Source of the DNA: Anastrepha obliqua
Taxonomy: Eukaryota > Arthropoda > Insecta > Diptera > Tephritidae
DNA: 64,000 nt
Direction: 5' to 3'
Assembly: GCF_027943255.1 (NCBI RefSeq)
Contig: NC_072895.1
Span: forward strand, 85,934,001-85,998,000
Each line of letters begins with the position of its first letter. The first letter of the stretch is position 1. The translations under genes and the position numbers were made by a program. Under the pieces are notes generated by a model. That model was not told the DNA's origin and made no database searches. It saw only the letters and a program-made list of their open reading frames with translations. Below are positions 35,911 to 48,555 of this stretch, piece by piece.

Positions 35911-37620
35911 CGGTCATCTGGTATCAGCAATTCAACGTTTAGTCAAATTTGGGTCTTCACAAACAATATGACAACCGCGCTTATGCTCTCAAAACTACCG
36001 ATAGACTATTGGGAATGAAGGGACATATTCCTTTAACACTCTTCATAAATGTTTGTGAATATCTGGGGCTGATTCACAAACCCCCTAAAACTAACTAACT
36101 ATTTTATCAATTCACGACTATGTAAAAGGATACACTCATACATCAACTTCAAACGGCTCGTAAACATTGGATTGACAAATCGCAAAAAAAACAAAAAATG
36201 TTTGTATGTGAATGCCAATACAAAGTCGTGGCAGGTTTATGTCGATAGTTCAAACAATTTTGAGAAATATATCACTTCCAGCGCCATCTATCAAGTCAAA
36301 ATGAGCAAAAATATTTGTTTTCACATAATTCTTATATATTTTAAAACTGAACTGAATCAATTAAAAAAGAAAATTTCTCGAAACTTTGAGTTATATGGTT
36401 TTTCTTGTACTATGTACTATATTTTTATAAAAAAGACAAAAAAATAAATAAATAAATAGTCAAACCTCGGCTCTATGTTCTAAGTTGAAACTCCAGGTTA
36501 TGGTGATGAAAACTTGGCAATATGACGCGCATCTATTATTTTGACAATAATCAAAAAAAAGGAACTGAAGCTACAACTTTTTCGGTAAATTGTGGAAATT
36601 AAAACTGTAGCCATGCAGCTACTTCCTTCAATTATTTTTGCTTTGAAAAACAAATGGAATGCATTACTTGCTTTCTCAAAAATTCTTCCTCTTGTGTTTG
36701 TTTACATGTCTGCTTTCATCAGCTCAATCACCATTTCGTCTTTTTTTATTTTTTAATGCTGCAATATATCGTTGTTTTATGTGTTCAAGCACCTTTTAGC
36801 ATATGTAATTCCTCGTAATTATGTGTGGGTGATTGGAAACTAAACATACAAAGCGATTTTCTGTGTGTACTCATTTCGGGTACATCCATAAGGGCGAACT
36901 GTTGGTACAAAAATAGCCAACAGCAAAAATGTTGTAGCTACTTAAAAAAGTGTGCCTAGAAGATTTCTGTGCTTCTTTTTATTTTGCGCCCGATAAAGTC
37001 CCCGCTTTCCATGGAAAAGTTGCACCATTAAAAGTGACGGAAATAAATCAATGCATAAGAAGCGTTGATAAGATTACACCATCGTTCAAGATTCTGTGGG
37101 ATTTTTGCTGAACAAGACACCTGATTCACTAATTGGCTAGAAATTCTGTGCGCCGTTTGGTTTTTTGATGTACATAGAAATTTTACTCGTAATTCTTCAT
37201 TGTTTCCAAGATAGGAGTAGTAATGGGGCATGCCTTTTTTGACATTTCTGAAGCACTTAATATGTCTTATCGCTTCATGAAGTAGCTTGAAGGTGTTATT
37301 AATTGAGGAAAATTCTCTTCTTTTGTATCAAACATACTTTTAGATGAAGTTCTAAATATACAAGCCTTACTTGATTTGGAAATTTGCATTGGAGACTGGT
37401 AGGGTCGAAAAAAAATTTAACAGAATACGAGTATGTAAATTCTCTACTGCTTAAAACACTACTTTCCTAGTACAACTTACTGGGAAAGCAAGCTACTTAT
37501 GAGTGAACTATTGACTGAGTAAAGTGAATATCAGTTTATCCGAGGAAGCAAAGCATTTAGCTGCTATCTTCTTTGAGACGATACTCTCTTGATGATGTTA
37601 TCAACAAGCATCAATAATAA
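35911..37620. other. Noncoding DNA
   Basis: No gene or element border was supported. Short frames at 36172-36447 and 37028-37231 show no family motif. Confidence 0.45.
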
Positions 37621-37860
37621 TAATTTTTTGTTGTTGCTGGGTTTATTGCTGTTGAGTTGTTGTTGTTGGGGTTATTGTTGTTCTTGACCCTGTTCTTGTT
37701 GTTCCTGTTGTTGTTGTTGTCTTTGCTGCGTTTGGCGGTGTTGTTGTAAATGTTTTTGTTGTTGTTTTTGTTGCAGCAATAACAATTCCCATACATGTAT
37801 GCTGCTGGAGTGACAGCCTTTTCCAGATATAAATCGTTCCGGAATGAGTTCGGTATTGAA
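37621..37860 (-). repeat. (CAA)n-tailed short retroposon, copy C, with long TTG tract
   Basis: About 150 bp of TTG repeats (37626-37775) lead into GCAGCAATAACAATTCCCAT, then GCTGCTGGAGTGACAGCC, then AGATATAAATCGTTCCGGAA. The frame translating to Asn-rich protein on the - strand is the tail, not a gene. Confidence 0.65.
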
Positions 37861-40214
37861 TAGATACTAATAAAAAATTCTAAATCTTTTGGTGGTGAAG
37901 TGAAAGATGCATATGCAAGAATGTGAAAACAACGCATGTGTTAGAAAAAAACGCACACCCTAGTACTAGTATTACCTACTTATGAGCTTGTACTTCTCAA
38001 TATGACTTGAGCCATTTTTACTGGGAATTGTGGAGGCAATTTAGAAGAATAAATGTATGTATACTTATATGTATGTAATAAGTATTAGCACCTACCCAAA
38101 AAGAAATAGTTCCACCTTCAAAAAAAACAAAAAAATACCAGCACAAACATAAATAAGCAGAATTTAAAAACAAAAAACAACGATACTTAAAAATATTTCA
38201 AGAACTTGTGTCTAATTATCTACTTAAAATGATTCATACTCGGATATTTATGAAAAATTGCAGATCATTTGCACGACAAAAATTTCATTTTAATTATTGA
38301 CTATTCAAAATTGTTTATTTTAACATTCAGTGGCGTAAGTAAACAAACAAACTATAGAAAAATGAAAATTAAAACCAGTAAAGTAATAAAGCAAAAAGCA
38401 ATAATGAGCAAATGAGCTCATACCTTTACAGGCAATTAAAAATAATAAACAAATTTATTGAAAAAAAGGCATTTGGTTTATGTGTTTAGTTACTTTGTAT
38501 ATACATACATATAATTGTGAATATGTATTGCAATTCTTTTTACACTGTGATGTCTAGTGAGCAAAATTCAAAGAATTGTGATTTCGGCTATTCGCCAAGC
38601 CTAAAAAAATTTTATTTTTGGTTAAAAAGTTGAAAGTTCGATAAGATTCTGAAAATTTGTGTACAAAGTTTCAAACTTTGTGTTACGGCTTTTCAATTTG
38701 ATATTTAATTTATTTTTAAGTCCGTATTTCTTTAATCCTACTTTCTCCGTAAGTCCTCTATTAAGATTCTTAAGAACAAGATATACATATATTTAGAATG
38801 TTCCTTGCTAATGTTAGGAAGTACGGTATGGCAAAACAAATATTTAGTTTTCTATAGATTTTATTTAACTGACTGAAAAGAAAGTCAACAATGGACTTAT
38901 TACGCTAATAACCAAACACTTTAGGTTGCACCACTGGGTGCTTTTCATACGTGCTTAATGAATTGTTTTAGTTTTAAGACCATTACAATTTTTAAATCTT
39001 CTAATGATACGGTTTGCGGCAATTCCCCAGCGATCGGCATTTCATCTGAGCCCGCTGCCATAGTGACATTTTCTTTAGTTGCAAAACTCGGTTTCTAATA
39101 ATCAACTGCGGGCGATATTCTATCAGGATCGCCTGGAGCTTTCCGTATTCGATCTACCTACCTCTTTACCCTTTTTCCATGGAACAGTACTTCATAGTGA
39201 AGATCGCCTTGACTGGCATCTATTGTTTCTCTGAGCCACTTACACATCCGCAGATTTCCAGAATGGACGTAAACAGTTTGATTTGGCTCGAATTCTCTTA
39301 CGGTCATGATTCAATTATTAAAGGTTTGCTCACTTGTGACATTCGAATTTTGACACTCTTTTACAAAGGGTCGCATTTAAGAATGGCGAAAAAAGTGGAA
39401 AAATTGAATACCTTTTTGGAAAAATGGTAGCAAAAAATGTTTTCTTTTTACTTAAAATATAAATGATACAAACGGAAATTCCCAGAAATAATATTAAAAA
39501 AAGCTTATTAAGTTAAACCCAGATTGATATTTTGTGAGTTAATTTTTGAACTGGAAACTGATCACGAAGTTGGGAATTTTTGCTAATTTGACGCTTTTAT
39601 ATTACTTAAGCATTATGGCCCTAATGAAAGCCTTTCAGAGAAGCGAACTCATCATAAATTAAGTTGACTAACAACAAACTGTGAGCATACTCACGTCCAC
39701 GTAAGTTTCTAGTTTTGATCCCCCCAAGTCAAGATTATTCTTACTACTTGACAAACTAGCCCGGGCATGAAACACCAAATGATAGAAAATGTTGTTTGTA
39801 ACAATATCGGAGGCTCCTCGACAAATGAGCTCTTGTTGGTACTTATGCTCCTTTAAGGTAACCTAGTAAGTACTCCCCGAACCTGTATTGGAAAGGCATC
39901 GGATTCAAATTGTCAAAGCGTCCGTCTCTTCATTGCCCCAAAAATATGCTTTATGGTATCCTGAATTAAGCTGTATATCAGTATGTTTTCCATATCGTTT
40001 TGGTAATTCACATACCGAGCAAGTTCTTATACACCCTTTTGAATACGAAATGTTTTCCTTTAAATTTTTTTGCTTTTCTTCCACTTTTGCAAAAATTTCT
40101 GTAGTAAGCAACCCAGTGTTTTGCTAAGGGAGCCGATTTGTCAAGAGGGAATGAGAAAGCTGCTTACTGAGCAAACCTTTTTTTATTGAATAATGCTTAC
40201 GGTTTTCTTAGACT
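37861..40214. other. Noncoding DNA
   Basis: No gene was supported. At 39767-39835 the words GAAACACCAAATGATAGAAA and AATATCGGAGGCTCCTCG resemble the middle of the tRNA-derived SINE at 63.7 kb. This may be a worn fragment of it (low confidence). Confidence 0.35.
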
Positions 40215-40505
40215 GCCTATACTGCTTAAATATAAAAAAAGTAAAACAAAAAAAATAAAAAATAAAATAAAAAAACTAAAAAAAAATAAAAAGAGTAAAA
40301 ATATAAAAATAAAAAACGAAATAAAACTAAAAAAAAAATAAAAATAAAATAAAAAACAAAATAAAACTAAAAAAAAAAACAAATATGAAAAATAACGAAA
40401 GGAAAAATAAGGAAAAAGGGGGGAAATAAAAAAGGAAAAAATAAAAAAATGGAAAAGAATAAAAAAAGGAAAAAAATATAAAATCAAAAACTAAAATTAA
40501 AAAAA
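40215..40505. repeat. A-rich array of AAAAATAAAA words
   Basis: About 290 bp, A-biased on the given strand, ending shortly before the TTAA-flanked MITE at 40680. Phe-rich open frames on the opposite strand are composition artefacts. Confidence 0.65.
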
Positions 40506-40679
40506 CAATACCTCGTGCCCAGCTTGTTTTACTCCATTTCGATGAATAGAAATCCCTATAGTTTACAACGAAATAATATTTATCCTTAGCTTTTTTTATC
40601 AAGTTGTAAATCACAACTGGCCACACAGTATGAAACAGGCTAATGAAATAATAAAATAAATAGCAGTCAAACAAGTTAA

Positions 40680-41395
40680 GGGGGGGGTAGGGTCACAAAA
40701 TCGAATTTTTTTTTCTTCACTCATCTTATAGTAAATCATTTCAAGAATGTTGTGTCAAAATTTTAAGTGGATCGGAGCAGAACTCTCAAAGTTATAGCCT
40801 TTGTAGGCACTCTACCTCGAATGCGGAGCATCGATAATTTCTCAGAGTCATTTTTTCAAACGCGTTTTTCCCGAAACTTAAAAGTCGGTGCCAATCACAA
40901 CTCCGAAACTATTCAACCGATTCTTTTCAAATTTGGCACACGTTTTCTAAATCAAAAATACCTCCCCCCTACACTTTTTTTTATTTTTTTTTTTTAAGGT
41001 TGTTTTTCACTACAAATATGGCGAAATTTTTCGCCAAAAATGCTCGTTTTACGTTTTTTTGCCACCAAAACTATATTACAAAAATGAAAAAAAAAATTTT
41101 ATTTATGTAGAGGGGAGCATTACGTCATACTTTAACTGAAAAATTCGACTTTTTTAGTTTCAGATGATTCTACGACGAATGCCGATTGGCACCGCAGAGC
41201 ACCTCTCGAAAAACATATCTCCAAAAAAACTCTGCCATGGGCTTATTTGTCAATATTTTATTATTAATATTTTTTAAAAACTTATTGAGAAGATGTACAA
41301 TAACATGCAACTGATTTTATTAAAGTATCTTAAGCCTATTCTGCAAAAATTAAAAAAAAAAGTGTTTTTTTTTAGCGCTAAACCCTACCACCCCC
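40680..41395. mobile_element. TTAA-flanked MITE 1 (716 bp)
   Basis: The ends are GGGGGGGGTAGGGT and, inverted, GGGGGTGGTAGGGT, flanked by TTAA on both sides (40676-40679 and 41396-41399). TTAA duplication is the mark of piggyBac-type elements. The interior has no transposase frame. It contains AAATCGAATTTTTTTTT just inside the left end, then AACTCCGAAACTATTCAACC, then GATTCTTTTCAAATTTGGCA, a long T run and TTTCAGATGATTCTACGACG. The same modules recur in the MITEs at 46650 and 60864. Confidence 0.8.
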
Positions 41396-41399
41396 TTAA

Positions 41400-43030
41400 G
41401 TTGCCAAGCCTACCAACATAAATTTGATATTCCGAATTTTGTACGAGATTCCTTCTCCTAAGTTAAATTGACGTTGTTTAGCATATATCCCCATATGAAA
41501 TTCATTACTTGCTTATATGGAAGATACTCATAATTTGACTTCATTCAAATATTGATATTCATCTCTTCCCTTTCCTACTTTCAATGCTACCACCAATGCT
41601 ATCAATTAATTTTCAACTTCAAGTGAACCCTTCGACTGGGAGGTAACCTTCTAAACTAGTCTATCCTCATAAGCAAAAGAAAACTGACTATAACTAGTTC
41701 CTAATTCACTACGTGCGACATCAGTTCGAAGTTTGCTGGGTAGTAATGGAAATTTCTTGCGCAAAATGTTTTAAACAGATAATTTAATCAGCAAGACATT
41801 TGTCCCCGCCAATATTTTCTTCTAGCAATTCAGTTGCCCCTATCACATCTGTTCACATTTATCTATTTAATTTAATAATTAATAGCTAATTGAACTTGTT
41901 TCTTCGACTTCGATGCCTAGAATTTTTCTTTCATTCGGCTTTTTGTATTGCAATTATTCTTTGTATTTTGTAAAATACGTGCATATGTATGTATGTACCA
42001 TATGTACGTGATATAAGTAATTCTTGTAAAAGTGATTGCATAGAAAAGTCTACCTCTTACGACTTAACTATTTTTTCTAAATATAGAGTGGCTCAGTTGA
42101 ACTGCAACTTTTCCGAATTCTGTTGTTTTATTTGTAATTGTTTTTTACTTTAACTGGAAGAAAAAAATAGTGGGAAACAAATGGACATCCTACTAAATTA
42201 ATTTTATGGAACATAGGGTGCATTTGAATAGTAACTTTTCAGGGTGAGATTGTTCTTTTCTTTTTTCTTTACTGTAGTAAAAAAATATTGGCGGACAAAT
42301 AATACATTCTTTAATCAACATCTGCACTCAACAATTTTTTAGTGCTGAACTTCCCAATTTCAATATTTTTATTTATTATTTATTAACATTCATTGCGATT
42401 TTGGCAATATTCCAACGAATTGTATTTGAATCTATGCATTTTGTTTGTTAATTATTGAATGCATCACTGTGACTTTCCAATAAAATGGTCTCAACTGTGG
42501 ATAAATTTAGCAATCAGCTGTTAGGTACTTATCTTATTTGCATATCTACACTATGCCACTGCCGACTAAACCCACTGAAATGGCAATGCTGACAGATTTC
42601 TGTTGGCAGATTTTTTTGCGTTGGAAACAGTTGGGGCACCTAGTTTTGTTTAATACTATATCTGTGAGACCTTAAGCTTGTCGATCACCTCCATGCAGAT
42701 TCTTGTGTTTCATAATTTCAATTTTTTTTACTTTAGTTTACTATGTAACCTTCGTATGTTTTTTCTGGAGGAGTTTGGTTAGACTTCTTTTGTAAAAGTC
42801 AGTGGCTGCTATTTCATAAAACCGGTGCGCTAACTAGACAGTTATGACCCAGCATGGATAGAAACAGATCTAGGGGCATCATATACCTCAACCAATCTAA
42901 TGGCAGTAGTTTTTAATATCAGCTGGCACTGGCTAATAGGTTATGTTAGGTTGGCTTGGTTGACTTGCAGTCATGCATAGACTAGTTCGTTCCATAGCGA
43001 TACCAATTGGAGTTCGTTAGTTAAGCGTTT
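41400..43030. other. Noncoding DNA with a diverged ~130-bp tandem duplication at 42081-42325
   Basis: Two units start at 42081 (ATATAGAGTGG) and 42211 (ACATAGGGTGC). They share AACTTTTC, then TTTACT, GAAAAAAATA / GTAAAAAAATA, then GGGAAACAAAT / GGCGGACAAAT. No other feature was supported. A GTTAGGTTGGCTTGGTTGAC stretch near 42950 resembles the AACC-rich tails of some non-LTR elements. Confidence 0.4.
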
Positions 43031-43034
43031 TGAA

Positions 43035-43655
43035 ATTTGTTGTTGTTGTTATTGTTGTAGCAACTTACTAAACCCTGTTAGTGTAATGTAGTTACCGGTC
43101 GTCTTCGTCTAGTTCATCTAACGGTAGGACCAGAATACGTGTGGTTTCGATAGTTTGCGTCCAGAGAGAAAGGGGTATTAGGTGGGTAGGTTTGATGGGG
43201 CATGTGAAAAGATGGTTATTATCGTGCGGAGTGCCTTCACATGCTGGACATATGTTGGGAATGTCGGAGTCAATTCTGGATAGGTAGGAGTTTAGTCTGC
43301 TACAGTATCCAGAGCGTAATTTTCCCAAAGTTACGCGGATCTTTCGGGGTAGCTGCAGCTCTTCTTCGTCTGCAAATGGTCTCCCCTTACTGCATTCTGG
43401 GGTCGGGAGTTTAGGAAGGTGCTAAGTGTTTCCCGATCAACGTCATTAAGCGTATGTCTAAACACTGATCGGTCCAGTAGTTCTCGCTTCGTTTTGTCCT
43501 GGATCTCATCGGAATAGTTGAAGAGATGCCAGCTGGCGTGACGTGCCTGTGAGGCATCTGGCAGGTGTCTACAAGGGTGAAACCAACGGTAACACTCGAG
43601 TAGAAACTGCTTGCTGAGCATTTTGTTGTGCTCCTTAACTAGGAGCTCTGCCTAG
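43035..43655 (-). pseudogene. 3' end of a non-LTR retrotransposon with C-terminal Cys/His motif and (CAA)n tail
   Basis: On the - strand the frame reads ELLVKEHNKMLSKQFLLECY, then HPCRHLPDASQ. One frameshift near 43370 follows, then EEELQLPRKIRVTLGKLRSG, YCSRLNSYLSRIDSDIPN, and the zinc-knuckle-like CPACEGTPHDNNHLFTCP (C-x2-C...H...C). It ends LDELDEDDR with a stop at 43094-43092. The wording is that of the C-terminus of Jockey-group polyproteins in flies. The 3' UTR is only about 50 bp and finishes with TTGCTACAACAATAACAACA and further CAA units. The fragment is 5'-truncated. Apart from the single frameshift it is well preserved, so it is younger than the other non-LTR pieces here. Confidence 0.85.
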
Positions 43656-43779
43656 TGCATCGATTTGAAATAGTCCACCCGCACGGGGCTTGTTTCTATT
43701 GCGAATTTAAGGAGACATTTCCAACCCACTGCTGGGATATATAGCAATCCATCAATCTGTGGTGCCCCAAATATTTTAA

Positions 43780-43975
43780 GTCCCTAAATATCGCAGTTAT
43801 GGCCTGGAACCCCATAGGAATGTGGCTAAATGGGAGACATATGCGGTTACCTTCTAACGACTTTTGTCGCAGCTGTGGAAACGAAGAGAAAATGGAGAGT
43901 ATTGTATACTTTCTCTTGCACGCTTTCGCTGTCAAAACTCTTACTTCTTTGGATATTTGGCAGACTTCAAATTCG
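43780..43975 (+). pseudogene. C-terminal fragment of a second non-LTR retrotransposon
   Basis: The + strand reads NPIGMWLNGRHMRLPSNDFC, then RSCGNEEKMESIVYFLL. This corresponds to the GHWPIGTHA..LPYNDFCRSCG..EETVEHLL region of RNase-H-bearing (R1/LOA-like) elements. Its final His/Cys residues are lost (YFLLHAFA in place of HLLCxCPA). It lies about 120 bp from the - strand fragment and faces the opposite way. Confidence 0.6.
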
Positions 43976-46645
43976 CAGTAACTCGACTAACTTAGACTAA
44001 GAAAATCACGTTTTGAAAACTATTAGTTTCCGAAATGGGTCTCTCGACTTCTAAAGTGCATGGAGATCAAAGGCGATTATGTTGAAGAATTTAACAGCGA
44101 TAAGTGACTAGTTAGCGCCATAACTGACAGATATATTAAATTAATTATTTTTTATTAAAGACATTAAAATTGTATTTTTTGGCCTTTGCCTTTTAGTCAA
44201 CCAACCGAACTTTTGTTGTTAGTCCCTCGTGTGCTATATCATTTTTTAGGTATTTAAAATATTTTCAAAAATTACAAAACTGCCTAATTTCACGTGTATA
44301 TGTATGTGCGTGTACGCATAGTTACTCAGGTGAAAAAAATTAAGCTCATTAGAAATATTACAAATAATTCTCGCAACTCACAACTCGCAACTGCGAAGGT
44401 TTTATACGCACATTCCTACATACATAATTCGCAAAACGTTAACAAGAAATGCCGTGTATTTCTTTTAAAAATAAAATAAATAAAATTAAAAATTACAAAT
44501 AAACCAAGTCGTAGAATTAGGCAAATGAACAGCTGAAATCAGCAACACCCGCCAATCAGCGCACATTTGCCAGTACTGAAATGTGAATGAGTTATTTTGT
44601 TGTTCATTTCATTTTCATATACTTATTGCGTTTTCGACTACCTTCAATCGATGCCGGTTAGTAACGCCACAAGCATAATAGCTACATACATTCATAAGTG
44701 AGTGAAAAAAACGAATCTTGTCAATACTGGCAGGTATTTATTTAAAATTTAACGGTCGTTTATCGTCGTCAGTTTTACCTACATAAAAAATTGCCATGCC
44801 TTGGCCAGAAAACGTGCGCTGTTGCCTTTATTTATAATTTTATTATGTGAATATGGTAATTCATCATCATACATCCATACACATATACACATAGATAACA
44901 ACATTGCATACCCTTCCCTTTGTAATTAATTCGGCCTGAACTTCTTTGATTTTTTGCGCCGCCGCGGTTGGTATTTTCAAATCGTTCTGGTTTTGGTTTT
45001 TGTGGTTGTTTTTCTAACTATTTATTTAGATTTTAATTTTAATAACTTATTTGCGTTTTTCTCTATTTTTGGGTTCTTCTCTGTTTTAATGCCTCGGAAT
45101 TTCTGCGAAAAATACCCACAACTGCTCTGTCATCATCGTCATTTAGCGCAAATTCAAAACGTTAAAAGCGGCGTCGCTCTCTCGCGCGCTCTCCCCATTT
45201 TCAACGCTCTACTTGATGCATTATTATTCATTTTTTTTCTAGTTTGTTTATTAGCCATTTTTGTTTGTGTGTGTGTGCTAACACAAAACGACATCTAGTC
45301 ATCTGCGGGGAGACCGCTAACATTTACAAGCACAAGCACAAAAAAAATAAAAACAATGAAAGGAAAGAAAAAATTAAATAAAAAACTAAGAAAAAACGCA
45401 AAATTCTTTGCAAGCAAAAGTGTTTTCAGCGCTTGTACAAAAATTCTTTGAGCAAGAATGCTTCTTCTTCCTTAAATTTTTGCACGTTTATAGGCGAAGA
45501 AAAACGCTTGAAAATACCTTTATGACTCAGCAATGTTTTTGTTTTATTTCATTTTTTTTTGTTTGTTTTTATTCTTTAGTCGGTCTGTTTTGAGTTATAA
45601 AATATTTCTCTTTTCTTTGAAAGTGTGAGAGATGTCTTGTAATGTGGGCTAACATTTTCTATCTTCGAAAAATTCGGAAATGTAAAAGTGACTGGGTGCA
45701 CTGGAAGCCTTCCAAAATTTATATTTTATTATTAATTATACGTTTTAAATTTTTATGTATTTTGTCATTTACAATTTTATATATGGTATATGTGCATTTA
45801 CATACATATTTATGGGCATATGTATGAAAGCAAATAGTTTACTGACTAATATCATTCAACAATTAATAACACAATTTTTTGGCAGAGCTTAAGCTTTTAA
45901 GCAGAAATATTTTTTTTTAATTTTTTGTACGCCTCTTAGAATTAAATATGTGCACATGTATGTATACATACATACATATGTAACGAAAAAGTAGTGAAAC
46001 ATACCTCATATATATGTTTGTAGTATCAAGAATTTTTTTCTGGAATTTCGTGGAGGTGTAGAGCTTATTTTTGCATTTAAAACAAAAACAAACTCTATGA
46101 GGTGGTCAATATTTTGGATAGATAGAACTTTAGATGGATAGATAAACATAAAATGTATAGAAGAGATTACCCCCTACGGCTAAATCAAATTTTTTCCCCA
46201 AAATAACATGTTTTCGCTAGTAGATTCTGATAGAGAAAAATATGTGTGCACGTACAGCTCGCAAAAAAATTTAGCAACTCAACATTTTGGCAAGTTTTGA
46301 CTTTTTTTAATCTAATTTATCTTATTTATATAAGCATAGTTCATCATCTAATGAAGATCATATAGATCCATGTTGAAACTTTGGACAACAAATTAATCAA
46401 AAAATTTTCAAAATTTTTAAACAGGAATTAAAAAAACTTAAATTCCAGTTGGCTGTTGAAATTTTTTTCTCCATGTTCTCTATATAAAAAATAGTAGACT
46501 AAATAAATTATAAATTAGTAATGATTTACTTAAATTGTAATTAAACAGTTTTCCAATTTTTGTATAAAGTTTGAAATTTGAATTCATATGTTTTCTATGT
46601 TGGAATGCATTTTTTTTTATTATAATCTAGTAGAAAATATAATTT
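43976..46645. other. Noncoding DNA
   Basis: No coding region was supported. A GC-richer patch at 45165-45215 (GCGGCGTCGCTCTCTCGCGC) stands out, but nothing identifies it. Short TATG runs occur near 45955. Confidence 0.45.
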
Positions 46646-46649
46646 TTAA

Positions 46650-47042
46650 GGGGGAACACCACTATGATTAAAATAAAAATCGATTTTTTTTGCATTTTCT
46701 TAAAGTAGATATATTCAAAAATATGTAAAAAAATGTTAACTTAAAATCTTGAAAATTGACGAAGTTATACCCAATACAATAAGTGCAGGTAGTGAGTTGC
46801 AACGTCCAATGAAAGCTTTAAAAGCGCTGTTCTCAAAACGACTTTTTTGAACACGGTGGCTTCGATTTCTTGAAGACTTATGAACCGATTTTAATTTTTG
46901 TTTTTAATTTTTGAACATGTATTGGCTACAGTCGTACATAGCCGTTTTTAAAAATTCCAAAAACTAATATTTTTTCAAGCCTTTCTAAAACAAAAAAAAG
47001 GGTAAAAACACAAACTCATTTTTCAAACCTGCACCATTTTCT

Positions 47043-47080
<38 letters not shown>

Positions 47081-47380
47081 GCGCCACGTACGACGATAGC
47101 CATTGATGTATAGCTTAAGAATTTTTTGGTTTTTTGCTTTTAGATGATTTTTCACCGCTGTATCGTGGCCACCAGGGTGCATCAGTTTTTTATGACGTCA
47201 TTGCATTAATATTAATAGCAATTGTAATTTTTAATATTTTTTAATAAAAATGTGTGTCAGTATATTTGAATATATGTTTAATAAATTATAATTTGTCCGA
47301 TCCTCAAATAATCATCCCTACTTATAAAAAACATTCATCAAAATCACTTAATTTTCACGCGTTCACAGTGGTGTTCCCCC
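46650..47380. mobile_element. TTAA-flanked MITE 2 (731 bp)
   Basis: The ends are GGGGGAACACCACTATGA and, inverted, GGGGGAACACCACTGTGA, with one difference in 18. TTAA lies on both sides (46646-46649 and 47381-47384). The internal order parallels MITE 1: AAATCGATTTTTTTTGC, GAAGTTATACCC, TCAAAACGACTTTTTTGAAC, TATGAACCGATTTTAATTTT, a long A homopolymer and TTTTAGATGATTTTTCACCG. There is no transposase. Confidence 0.85.
47044..47079 (+). repeat. Poly(A) homopolymer, 36 bases
   Basis: An uninterrupted run of 36 A residues in the middle of MITE 2, the longest pure homopolymer in the window. Its true length is uncertain because such runs are error-prone in sequencing. Confidence 0.9.
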
Positions 47381-47734
47381 TTAACACAGTTTGCCAGCTG
47401 TCAAACCATAGTTATGGATATCGATGGTTCTCATCCCGATAAAAAAAATATAAATGCACATTAAAAAAAAGACAAAACTGATGAGGCGCTCAGAGTGAGG
47501 AAGTGTTATATTTTTTCACGGCTTGTATACCGACGATTAGGAAGTTTACGTCTGAATTTTATTTTAGGCAGAAGTCAAAGTTATCCAGTTTCGCTTTTTC
47601 TTCTGGCATATCGGCATAGGGAATTATCCTTAAATTTTAGATGTGTGCTTGAGATGGACTCATCAGTTTTATGCAAAAAAGAGCGAGGGAAACACTTTTG
47701 TGCAATATTTTACCCCTCTAACTCCTCAATAGAT

Positions 47735-47880
47735 GGGTTGTTCTTGTTGTTGTGGAATTTGTAATTGTTGTTATTGCCGCAGCATGACCATTCTCCATAC
47801 AAGCAGGGGGAGTGACAGTCCCTGGCCGGACATAAATCCGGGTCGTTCCGGTAACGTAGACCCAACTGTCAATAGATGCT
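47735..47880 (-). repeat. (CAA)n-tailed short retroposon, copy B
   Basis: TTGTTGTTGTGG and TTGTTGTTATTGCCGCAGCA (the tail in reverse) are followed by ACCATTCTCCATACAAGCAG, GGGGGAGTGACAGTCCCTGG, CCGGACATAAATCCGGGTCG and TTCCGGTAACGTAGACCCAA. With copy A this is the best-preserved copy. Confidence 0.7.
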
Positions 47881-48360
47881 CCTTTCTAGTCTCTTTGTTT
47901 CAAGAAACGCTCAAAAATACTCATAAAAGGATCTGATGGGTAAAGAGGTAAAACAAAAATATTTTTCTTAAAATTCGGCTTTAAGCCTCTCAAGCTCCAA
48001 ATTCAATTTAAACGCCAGAAATCAGTCAAAAATGTTATCTTACTGCTAAGAGTGTTGAAAATTTGCCACAACAATTAATTTATGCATTCAATTAGGTATA
48101 ATATTTAAACTGTGACAACAACAACTTAGAACCCGCAATATTCAATAAAAATAGAAAACATTTAACTTTTTACAAAAAAATAAAACAGGTATTTATTCGT
48201 CCTATATTCGTCGATTGGTTCGAAGGTCAAATCTTTCCCTTTTTACCAAGTTATCAAACGAAACATCCTAAACAAGATTCTTTATTTGTAAAGGGTATTT
48301 GAAAAGTGATGCCTAGATGTCAATAGTGAATATGTCCTAGACGGTACCTTTTTTTATTTT

Positions 48361-48555
48361 GTCATAGAACAACGCGTTAAAATTTTGAAACTGATTATGA
48401 AAAAAGGTCGATCTTTAAAAACAACATATCACAAAATTCCATATTTCTTTGGTGGAAATAATCATCCCAATGAGTCAGAAATTCAAAGGTTGGTGAAAAA
48501 ATTTCAAGAAACTGGTTTCGTTGAGGATAGAGAAAGAAATGGCAGACCATGGCTT
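48361..48555 (+). pseudogene. N-terminal helix-turn-helix piece of a transposase-like protein
   Basis: The + strand reads IEQRVKILKLIMKKGRSLKT, then FFGGNNHPNESEIQRLVKKF and QETGFVEDRERNGRP. This matches the helix-turn-helix segment (DUF4817 type) that begins one group of insect mariner-like transposases: a long helix, then NRPxExxIxRLVxKFxxTGxVxDxxRxGRP. The frame ends within a few codons, in sequence belonging to the tail of retroposon copy F. Nothing of the catalytic region follows. Confidence 0.65.

Noticed and set aside
37611..37937. Asn-rich open frame on the - strand
   Set aside because: It is the (CAA/AAC) tail of retroposon copy C read as protein.
40197..40674. Phe-rich membrane-like frames on the - strand
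   Set aside because: Produced by the A-rich array 40215-40505; no coding signature.
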